Part shown: positions 1 to 5,289 of the stretch, in pieces | Numbering within the stretch: position 1 is the stretch's first letter | How the letters are laid out: each line of letters starts with the position of its first letter | Assembly (NCBI RefSeq): GCF_003391135.1 | Contig: NZ_CP031455.1 | Coordinates: 2,170,001 to 2,234,000 of the forward strand | Direction of reading: 5' to 3' | DNA: 64,000 nt | Source of the DNA: Streptoverticillium olivoreticuli subsp. olivoreticuli | GTDB lineage: Bacteria > Actinomycetota > Actinomycetes > Streptomycetales > Streptomycetaceae | The notes under the pieces: generated by a model | Database searches by the model: none | What the model saw: only the letters and a program-made list of their open reading frames with translations | What the model was told of the DNA's origin: nothing | Translations under genes and position numbers: made by a program

Positions 1-492
1 GCGGAATGGTCGGTCGACAGCCCCGGCATGTCGGTCGGCTTCTCGGACGACAAGGGCAAGCCCCTGATCACCATGAGCTCCCCCGCCTACTACAAGCAGG
101 GGGTGTGCGGGAAGAACACCCAGTCGGCCGCGGTCGGCACCAAGGGCGCGCAGGGCGCGAAGAGCGAGGAGAGCGCCGCCAAGATCGAGGCCGAGAACTG
201 GCTGATCGCGGGCTACGACCAGAAGCAGACCGGCAAGCTCGACAGCACCGACGCCAAGCCCTTCAAGAGCGACCACGGCCTCACCGGCTACTCGTCCTCC
301 GCCACGGTGACCGGGGTGACCAAGACCGAGAAGTGCTCGTCCGACGGCAAGTCCTTCACGGTGACGTACAAGGACACCAACGGCGACCTGGCGACGTGGG
401 TGCTCTACGCGGACAAGGGCGTCGACGGCGAGCTGCCGGACGACACCGTCAAGAAGATCATGAGCTCGCTGCGCCCGCTCAAGAGCTCCTGA
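1..492 (+). CDS. Hypothetical protein, C-terminal part (5' end outside window)
   Basis: An open frame runs from base 1 to a TGA at 490-492, giving 163 residues with no stop; codons before the first internal ATG (base 28) are also open, so the gene starts upstream of the window. The visible part is hydrophilic and rich in Ser, Thr, Lys and Asp, with two cysteines and no membrane segment. It ends in a short helix-like tail (DDTVKKIMSSLRPL). The composition is what one expects of the extracytoplasmic domain of a secreted or anchored actinomycete protein, but the N-terminus that would show a signal or anchor is missing. I do not recognise the family. It converges on the spermidine-synthase-like gene, with a shared hairpin between them. 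Confidence 0.7.
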   Translation, partial: AEWSVDSPGMSVGFSDDKGKPLITMSSPAYYKQGVCGKNTQSAAVGTKGAQGAKSEESAAKIEAENWLIAGYDQKQTGKLDSTDAKPFKSDHGLTGYSSSATVTGVTKTEKCSSDGKSFTVTYKDTNGDLATWVLYADKGVDGELPDDTVKKIMSSLRPLKSS

Positions 493-500
493 GCAGGCCG

Positions 501-544
501 GCCGCCGGGGCGCTCAGCCCACGCTGAACGCCCCGCCCGGCGGC
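501..544. terminator. Hairpin between convergent genes
   Basis: The arm GCCGCCGGGGCG (501-512) pairs with CGCCCC (529-534) and, after a 3-nt bulge, with CGGCGGC (538-544). An inner TCAG/CTGA stem (514-517 with 524-527) extends it. It starts 8 bp after the stop of the upstream partial gene and overlaps the 3' end of the opposing gene, so it probably works in both directions. There is no T-tract, which is usual in Streptomyces. Confidence 0.6.
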
Positions 545-1359
545 TCCGGCGAGCCCACGGCGTCCGCGTCCGCCACCACGGCCGCGCCCGCCGCGAACCG
601 CGCCAGCGCCTCCCCGTGCTCCACGCGCGCCGGGAAGGCGTCGGCGGCGGTACGGCGGGCGAGGGCGGCCACCGGGAGTTCGGTGTGCGAGGCGACGAGC
701 ACGGCGTTGCCGAAGCGCCGCCCCCGCAGCACCGAGGGCTCGACGATCAGGCACAGGTGCGCGAAGACCTCCTGGAAGGTCGCCACCTGGGACCGGAGGA
801 AGGTGAAGGGGGCGCCGTCGGCGAGATTGGCGGCGTAGCTGCCGTCGCGGCGCAGCACCCGGGCGGCCGAGCGCGCGAACTCCACCGAGGTGAGGTGGGC
901 CGGCACCCGGGAGCCGCCGAAGACATCGGCGACGATCACGTCCGCGGAGGCGTCGGGCGCGGCCTCCAGTTCCGTACGGGCGTCGGTGGCCCGTACGTCG
1001 ACGCCGGAGCCCTCGCGCAGCGGGAGGTGTTCGGCGACCAGGGCGAGGAGGCCGCGGTCGGCCTCGGCGACGCGCTGCCGGGAGCCGGGGCGGGTGGCCG
1101 CGACATAGCGGGGCAGGGTGAGGGCTCCGCCGCCGAGGTGCAGCACGTCCAGGGCGCGGCCGGGTTCCGCGGCGGCGTCCAGGACGTGGGCGATGCGCTG
1201 GGTGTACTCGAATTCGAGGTGGGTCGGGTCGTCCAGGTCCACGTACGACTGGGGTGAGCCGTCGACGGTGAGCAGCCAGGCTCGGCGGCGGTCGACGTCG
1301 GGCAGCAGTTTGGCGGTGCCGCAGTCGACGTCCTGGGTCACGGGTATGGGTTCGTCCAC
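514..1359 (-). CDS. Spermidine-synthase-like protein (class I methyltransferase fold)
   Basis: The 281-residue soluble protein has the Rossmann layout of the spermidine/putrescine aminopropyltransferase family. The N-terminal strand region contains SYVDLDDPTHLEFEYTQRI, followed by the nucleotide-binding loop DVLHLGGGALTLPRYVAA, an acidic strand end (VAEADRGLL), a VRATDAR segment and the catalytic-region strand DVIVADVFGG. Actinomycete homologues of this short form are usually annotated as spermidine synthase or 'fused MFS/spermidine synthase', but the membrane half is absent here and the true substrate is unknown. The start is GTG at 1357-1359, because the conserved N-terminus begins there; a G-rich run lies immediately upstream but is too close to be a good ribosome site. 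It lies 78 bp downstream of the EF-Tu-like gene on the same strand and may be co-transcribed. Confidence 0.8.
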   Translation of the reverse strand: MDEPIPVTQDVDCGTAKLLPDVDRRRAWLLTVDGSPQSYVDLDDPTHLEFEYTQRIAHVLDAAAEPGRALDVLHLGGGALTLPRYVAATRPGSRQRVAEADRGLLALVAEHLPLREGSGVDVRATDARTELEAAPDASADVIVADVFGGSRVPAHLTSVEFARSAARVLRRDGSYAANLADGAPFTFLRSQVATFQEVFAHLCLIVEPSVLRGRRFGNAVLVASHTELPVAALARRTAADAFPARVEHGEALARFAAGAAVVADADAVGSPEPPGGAFSVG

Positions 1360-1375
1360 TCCCCCATTGTGAGGT

Positions 1376-1402
1376 GCCGGGGCTCCGCCCCCGGACCCGC
1401 GC
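1376..1402. repeat. GC-rich inverted repeat of the common Streptomyces intergenic type
   Basis: CCGGGG (1377-1382) and CCCCGG (1389-1394) form a 6-bp stem around CTCCGC, followed by ACCCGCG. This GGGGCTCCGCCCC pattern recurs between genes in many Streptomyces genomes. It lies between the EF-Tu-like and spermidine-synthase-like genes and could be a weak terminator or processing site. Confidence 0.5.
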
Positions 1403-1437
1403 GTGATCGCCGGTCTGCGGCACTTCCGGGGTCCGGC

Positions 1438-2562
1438 CTACAGGACCCGGCCCACACCGACCGTGCGGCCGGATTCGCGGAGGACGACGGGAAGGCCCGG
1501 TTCGAGCGGGGCGGCCCGGTCCAGGGTGAGCGTGAGGGTGAGCGGACGGCCGGGCGGGGCGGAGCCGTGCGGTCCGAGGTCGACCGTGCCGGGGACGTCG
1601 GCCGTACGGAAGTGGAGCTGCACCCGACGGCCGGTGGCCAGGGGCCGGGGGCGGCCGCCGTCGTCCGGCGGCAGCAGCCGCACGCGGGCGTGGACGCGCC
1701 GACGGGGCAGGACGCTGCCGGGCGCGGCGACGACATCGCCGCGGTGCACCTCGTGGCGCTCCACCCCGTGCAGGAGCAGCGCGACGCTGTCGCCGGCCCG
1801 CGCGGCGGCCATGGGTTCCCCGAAGGTCTCCAGGCCGGTGACGCGGGCGGCGCGGGGCCGCGCCGGGCGGCCGACGACGTCGACGGCCGCGCCGGGGCGG
1901 ACGGTGCCGCGCTCGATGGCCCCGGCGACGGCCGTGCCCCGTCCGGCGAGGGTGAACACCCGCTCCACGGGCAGCAGGAGAGGCCCGTCCGTGCGGCGCA
2001 CCGGCGTGGGCAGATAGGTGTCGACGGCGTCGAGCAGCGCCTCGATCGTCCCCGTCCAGCGGGGATCTCCGTCCAGGGCGCGCAGCGCGGAGACGCGGAC
2101 GATGGGCGTCCGGTTCCCGTCGTAGCCGTGCGCGGTGAGAAGCGCGCGGACGTCGAGTTCGACGAGTTCGGTGATCTCCGGGCCGCCGGCGTCCGCCTTG
2201 GCGAGGGCGACGACCAGGTGCCGCACTCCGCATTGGCGGGCGAGCAGGAGGTGCTCGGCGGTCTGCGGTCCGACGCCGTCGAGCGCGGAGACGACGAGGA
2301 TCGCCCCGTCGAGCCCGGCGGCCGCGGCGATCATGTGCTTGACGCGGTCGGCGCGGCCGGGCAGGTCCGCGTGGGCGTAGTGGCGGGTGCCGGTCTCGTA
2401 GGCGACGTGGGTGACGTGCGGTGCGCCGGGGCCGTGGTGCGCGGGGCGGGCGCCGAGCAGTCGGGTGATGGCGGTGGTGAGCGTGGTCTTCCCATGGCCG
2501 GTGTGTCCCATGGTCGCGATGTTCAGGTGCGGCTTGGTGCGCACGTATGCCTGCTTGGGCAT
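1438..2562 (-). CDS. tuf3: Divergent, probably GTPase-defective EF-Tu3-like protein
   Basis: The 374-residue protein follows the three-domain plan of EF-Tu and is closest, from memory, to the Streptomyces EF-Tu3 paralogue: it opens MPKQAYVRTKPHLNI, carries a P-loop GHTGHGKT (19-26), and has domain II/III-like strands to a C-terminal GRTVGVGRVL. Key GTPase parts are altered. About 24 residues containing switch I and the RGITI motif are missing between residues 36 and 50. The DxPGH motif reads DLPGR (66-70), so the catalytic His is Arg. NKxD reads AKAD (121-124). Translation factors normally need all of these. The ATG at 2560-2562 is preceded by GGGGAAAGGAACC, a good ribosome site; longer upstream readings of the frame lack homology. 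It may be a decayed paralogue or a repurposed nucleotide-independent protein. Confidence 0.75.
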   Translation of the reverse strand: MPKQAYVRTKPHLNIATMGHTGHGKTTLTTAITRLLGARPAHHGPGAPHVTHVAYETGTRHYAHADLPGRADRVKHMIAAAAGLDGAILVVSALDGVGPQTAEHLLLARQCGVRHLVVALAKADAGGPEITELVELDVRALLTAHGYDGNRTPIVRVSALRALDGDPRWTGTIEALLDAVDTYLPTPVRRTDGPLLLPVERVFTLAGRGTAVAGAIERGTVRPGAAVDVVGRPARPRAARVTGLETFGEPMAAARAGDSVALLLHGVERHEVHRGDVVAAPGSVLPRRRVHARVRLLPPDDGGRPRPLATGRRVQLHFRTADVPGTVDLGPHGSAPPGRPLTLTLTLDRAAPLEPGLPVVLRESGRTVGVGRVL

Positions 2563-2992
2563 GGTTCCTTTCCCCGGGTGCTGTGGTGCGTGCCTTCGCG
2601 CGGACCCCGAGGGCCGGGCCGACCCTCCCCTTCGGGGTCCGCGGAGCGATCCGGGGAGAGTCGGCGTCGCCTGAGGTCGTGGCCGAGTGGGTCCGCGGCC
2701 CGGCGGGGGCGGGCGGCAGCCTCCGGCGCGCCCGCGGGGGCGGGCGTCGGCAGGGGGTGGGCATGCCGGCACACGCTGTCGATGCTCGCGCACGGGGTGC
2801 GGGGCGTCGAATGGTTTTCCCTTGTACGGGTGTTGGTGCTCCCCGCGGGTGTGCGAGGCCGGGCGGCGATTTGCCCGTATCGCTCCGGGCCCGGTGTCCG
2901 GCGGGCGAACGGGCGACGACCGAATGTGCGCGTTCTGCACCGTCTCACCGTGATCACAGCGGCTTTACCCACAGGTCGGTTACGCTCCAGCG
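2563..2992. other. Divergent intergenic region, 430 bp
   Basis: This holds the promoters of the EF-Tu-like gene (minus) and the TVP38-like gene (plus). I see no gene in it. It contains the long hairpin at 2599-2643. It also has a G-rich stretch at about 2700-2763 in which GCGGGGGCGGGC occurs twice, at 2703-2714 and 2735-2746. TACGCT six bases before the ATG at 2993 is a plausible -10 box for a leaderless transcript, since no ribosome site is visible there. Confidence 0.5.
2599..2643 (-). promoter_or_regulatory. Long inverted repeat in the EF-Tu-like gene leader
   Basis: CGCGGACCCCGA (2599-2610) and TCGGGGTCCGCG (2632-2643) are perfect 12-bp complements with a 21-nt loop. The structure begins 36 bp upstream of the EF-Tu-like start codon. 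It could be a leader hairpin (attenuator-like) or a protein-binding site; the sequence alone does not decide. Confidence 0.5.
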
Positions 2993-3703
2993 ATGCTCGA
3001 ATCCGCCCCGCCCTCCCCCGGTCCCGCAGGACGCCGCGCCCGTGCGCTGCTGTCCCCGTGGTTCCGCCTGGGGCTGCTCGTCGCGCTGCTCGCCGGTGCC
3101 GCGGCGGCCGTGCTGGCGTTCCGGCCGGAGCGGCTGCTCGCCGACGGCTGGCCGCCGCACACGTCCGGCGGTGCGGCCGTGGTGCTGTTCGCGGGTGCGT
3201 ACGGGCTGTGCACGGCGGCGTTCGTGCCGCGCCCGATCCTCAACCTCGCGGCGGGCGCGCTCTTCGGCGGCCCGGTCGGGACGGCGGCCGCCGTGGTGGG
3301 CACGGTGCTGGGGTCGGGTCTCTCCTTCGGGCTGGGCCGGCTGCTGGGGCAGGACGCGCTGCGGCCGCTGCTGCGCGGCCGGTGGCTGACGGCGGCGGAC
3401 CGGCAGCTGAGCCGGCACGGCTTCCGGTCGATGCTGGCGATCCGCCTGTTTCCCGGGGTGCCGTTCGCGGCCGCGAACTACTGCGCCGCGGTCTCCCGGA
3501 TGGGCTGGGCGCCATTCCTGCTGGCGACCGGGCTCGGCAGCCTGCCGAACACGGCCGCGTACGTCGTCGCCGGCAGCCACGCGTCCTCCCCGACGTCACC
3601 GGCGTTCCTCGGCGCGACGGCGTTCATCGCCGTCACCGGGCTCGCGGCGGTGGTCGTGGCGTGGCGCAGGAAGGGGCGGGCGCTGCGGGCGTCCCGCACG
3701 TGA
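2993..3703 (+). CDS. TVP38/TMEM64 (DedA-like, SNARE-associated) family membrane protein
   Basis: The 236-residue integral membrane protein has about five hydrophobic segments, at roughly residues 25-43, 62-75, 85-115, 140-165 and 200-222. Family hallmarks are the glycine-rich re-entrant region FVPRPILNLAAGALFG (about 77-92) followed by GxxxGSGLSFGLGR, and the conserved segment FRSMLAIRLFPGVPFAAANY (about 144-163), which contains the R-x-x-P core typical of the VTT domain. Proteins of this superfamily are implicated in lipid scrambling or small-molecule flux across the membrane; the substrate here is unknown. The tail is basic (WRRKGRALRASRT), as expected for a cytoplasmic end. ATG at 2993 is chosen as the first start giving a basic cytoplasmic N-terminus; no clear ribosome site precedes it, so a leaderless transcript is possible. 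Confidence 0.8.
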   Translation: MLESAPPSPGPAGRRARALLSPWFRLGLLVALLAGAAAAVLAFRPERLLADGWPPHTSGGAAVVLFAGAYGLCTAAFVPRPILNLAAGALFGGPVGTAAAVVGTVLGSGLSFGLGRLLGQDALRPLLRGRWLTAADRQLSRHGFRSMLAIRLFPGVPFAAANYCAAVSRMGWAPFLLATGLGSLPNTAAYVVAGSHASSPTSPAFLGATAFIAVTGLAAVVVAWRRKGRALRASRT

Positions 3704-3728
3704 CCCGACCGCCGGCCGCGCGGGGCCG

Positions 3729-3851
3729 TCAGCTCGCGTCGATCTTCACGTTGCCGGAGCTGGTGCGGACCGACAGCTTCGCGTCGGCGGACTCGTCCTT
3801 GCGCACGCCCACCTCGCTGCTGCCCGAGCTGGTGCCGGTCTCCACGTGGTA
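3729..3851 (-). pseudogene. 3' fragment of a DUF4097-type (Ser-Gly repeat beta-solenoid) gene
   Basis: On the minus strand about 40 codons ending in TGA (3729-3731) read as typical beta-strand repeat protein: VETGTSSGSSEV, then LSVRTSSGNVKIDAS at the end. Repeated TSSG-x-x-x-V motifs and this C-terminal form are characteristic of DUF4097/adhesin-like proteins, which are normally 200-300 residues. The frame closes upstream at a TGA (3888-3890), and the sequence before residue Y (3849-3851) no longer resembles the family. No ribosome site precedes the possible GTG at 3876-3878. It is best read as the remnant of a gene cut by a deletion or insertion at the cluster edge. Confidence 0.55.
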
Positions 3852-3952
3852 TCGGGCGGTGCGCGGACGGGGGAACACAACGGGCGTTCACCACCCGGGA
3901 ATGCTGTCCTGGACACGCCCGCACATCAGGCGCACCCGCGAGGAGCAGACCC

Positions 3953-4276
3953 GTGATCCCCACCGACGACCTGTCCGATCCTGCCGTACGGGCCCTGGTG
4001 AACGCCATCAACACCAATGACGTCGCGGCGTTCCGGGCCGCGCTGACGCCCGGGGCCACCATGTCCGACGACGGGTCGGACCGGGATCTCGCCCAGTGGG
4101 CCGACAAGGAGATCTTCTCCTCGCACGGGCACATGGACATCGAGTCCGAGTCGGACGGCGGGCGCTCGCTCGTCGCCCGCTACAGCAACGACACCTGGGG
4201 CGCGATGCGCACGCGGTGGCATTTCACGGTCGACGGCGGCGGCAAGGTCAGCCGCTTCGAGACCGGGCAGGCGTGA
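3953..4276 (+). CDS. NTF2-like (SnoaL-type cone fold) small protein
   Basis: The 107-residue soluble protein matches the nuclear transport factor 2-like fold. An N-terminal helix carries the family pattern of residues needed to build the cone (DPAVRALVNAINTNDVAAFRAAL, about 8-30). A TPGATMSDDG turn follows, then DRDLAQWADKEIFSSHGHMDIES and strands ending in TRWHFTVDGGGKVSRFETGQA. Members range from ketosteroid-isomerase-like enzymes to structural or toxin-immunity roles, and no catalytic Asp/His pair is obvious here, so function is open. The start is GTG at 3953, preceded by a good GAGGAGC ribosome site seven bases away. It faces the methyltransferase gene tail to tail across a strong hairpin, so I place it outside the PKS operon. 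Confidence 0.75.
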   Translation: MIPTDDLSDPAVRALVNAINTNDVAAFRAALTPGATMSDDGSDRDLAQWADKEIFSSHGHMDIESESDGGRSLVARYSNDTWGAMRTRWHFTVDGGGKVSRFETGQA

Positions 4277-4279
4277 CAC

Positions 4280-4315
4280 GGGTGCGGGGCGGGCCGGTCG
4301 GCCCGTCCCGCACCC
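4280..4315. terminator. Strong bidirectional hairpin terminator at the cluster edge
   Basis: Two 16-nt arms (4280-4295 and 4300-4315; core GGGTGCGGG/CCCGCACCC) pair fully apart from one G-T wobble, around a 4-nt GGTC loop. It starts 3 bp after the NTF2-like stop and ends 18 bp before the stop of the convergent methyltransferase, so it can end both transcripts. Confidence 0.85.
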
Positions 4316-4333
4316 TTGGGTCACCGCGGAGGG

Positions 4334-5179
4334 TCAGCCCTGCACGCGCCGCGCGGTCGCGATGAGGTAGCCCAGCTCGGGCATCTCCATGCTCTCGCCG
4401 TCGGCCGGCTTGAGCTTGGCGATCATCTCGGCGCCCGCCTTGGCCTCCAGCTGCGCCAGGTTCTTCATGGCGTGCTCGGTCAGGCGCTTGGCGGACTGCT
4501 TGGTGGTCTGCTCGCTGACGTCGAGGATCTCCGTGCAGCGCAGCCCGGCCTCGCGGAGCAGCGCGGGGTAGGCCTCGAGGCTCGCGGCCGACTGCGTGAG
4601 GTAGGTCTTGAGGATCTTCTCGATGACGGGGCGCCGCTCCTCGGTGATCGGCTCCCGCTCGAAGTTGTCCGTCAGCGTCAGGCGGCCGCCCGGGCGCAGG
4701 ACGCGCGCCGCCTCGGCCAGGGCCGTGGCGCGGTCGGGCATCTGCATGACGGACTCCACGAGCCACACGGCGTCGAAGGAGGCGTCCTCGAACGGCAGGG
4801 CCATCGCGTCGCCGTGCTGGAACGACACCTTGTCGCTCACCCCGGCGGACTCAGCGAGCTCGGTCGCCTTCTCCACCTGCTTGCGGCTGACGTTGATGCC
4901 GACGACCTCGGCGCCCGTGGTGGCGGCGAGGCGGACGGCGGGGCCGCCGACGCCGCAGCCGATGTCGAGCACCCGGTCGCCGGGGCCGACGCCGAGCCGC
5001 TTTATCAGCATGTCGGTCAGGCGGTCGGCGGCGTCCGCGAGACCGGTGGTGTCCTCGAGGCTCTCCCAGTAACCGACGTGGACGTTCGGGCCGTAGAGCG
5101 CCGCGTCGAAGAGACCGGCCAACTGGTCGTAGAAGGCGCCGACCTGAGCGGTCACACCAGCGGAATCGGTCGTCGTCAT
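4334..5179 (-). CDS. SAM-dependent methyltransferase, probable tailoring enzyme
   Basis: The 281-residue class I methyltransferase has a complete set of SAM-binding motifs: VLDIGCGVGGPAVRLA (motif I, about 91-106), EVVGINVS (acidic/ribose-binding strand, about 112-119), FQHGDAMALPFEDASFDAVW (motif II region) and VLRPGGRLTLTDNF (motif III). The N-terminal segment VGAFYDQLAGLFD...NVHVGYW is shared with natural-product O-methyltransferases of the Methyltransf_11 group such as sugar and macrolide methylases, as well as with small-molecule C- and N-methylases. Its position directly after the TE-bearing PKS gene suggests methylation of a hydroxyl of the polyketide or an attached sugar; this is inference. 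ATG at 5177-5179 follows GTGGGAGAAAG, a good ribosome site. It is separated from the PKS gene by a hairpin and is likely transcribed from its own leader. Confidence 0.85.
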   Translation of the reverse strand: MTTTDSAGVTAQVGAFYDQLAGLFDAALYGPNVHVGYWESLEDTTGLADAADRLTDMLIKRLGVGPGDRVLDIGCGVGGPAVRLAATTGAEVVGINVSRKQVEKATELAESAGVSDKVSFQHGDAMALPFEDASFDAVWLVESVMQMPDRATALAEAARVLRPGGRLTLTDNFEREPITEERRPVIEKILKTYLTQSAASLEAYPALLREAGLRCTEILDVSEQTTKQSAKRLTEHAMKNLAQLEAKAGAEMIAKLKPADGESMEMPELGYLIATARRVQG

Positions 5180-5212
5180 GTCTTTCTCCCACCGTTACAG
5201 CGAATATTGCTG

Positions 5213-5233
5213 CGAAATGAACAACGCATTTCG
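5213..5233 (-). promoter_or_regulatory. Candidate operator upstream of the methyltransferase gene
   Basis: CGAAATG (5213-5219) and CATTTCG (5227-5233) form a perfect 7-bp inverted repeat with a 7-bp spacer, an AT-rich island in GC-rich DNA. It lies between the PKS terminator hairpin and the methyltransferase start. Directly next to it (5202-5212) is GAATATTGCTG, which also occurs in the leader of PKS gene D. Confidence 0.45.
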
Positions 5234-5246
5234 GTGATCACGAGCC

Positions 5247-5280
5247 TAGCAGGAGGCCCGGCCAACTGGGCCTCCTGCTA
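5247..5280 (-). terminator. Hairpin terminator after PKS gene D
   Basis: TAGCAGGAGGCCC (5247-5259) and GGGCCTCCTGCTA (5268-5280) are perfect 13-bp complements with an 8-nt loop. The structure starts 9 bp after the TAA of gene D. It marks the end of the PKS transcript and implies that the methyltransferase gene needs its own promoter or read-through. Confidence 0.85.
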
Positions 5281-5289
5281 ACGGAATTG

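Noticed and set aside
1438..2562. EF-Tu-like gene as a self-resistance target copy
   Set aside because: A resistant substitute would need a working GTPase; the missing switch I and altered motifs make that unlikely, so it is reported only as a degenerate paralogue.
479..2764. Long minus-strand frame over the spermidine-synthase and EF-Tu region
   Set aside because: Arg/Pro-rich shadow of two recognisable genes in other frames.
2563..2940. N-terminal extension of the EF-Tu-like gene
   Set aside because: The added residues have no EF-Tu similarity, and the ATG at 2560-2562 has a proper ribosome site and the family N-terminus.
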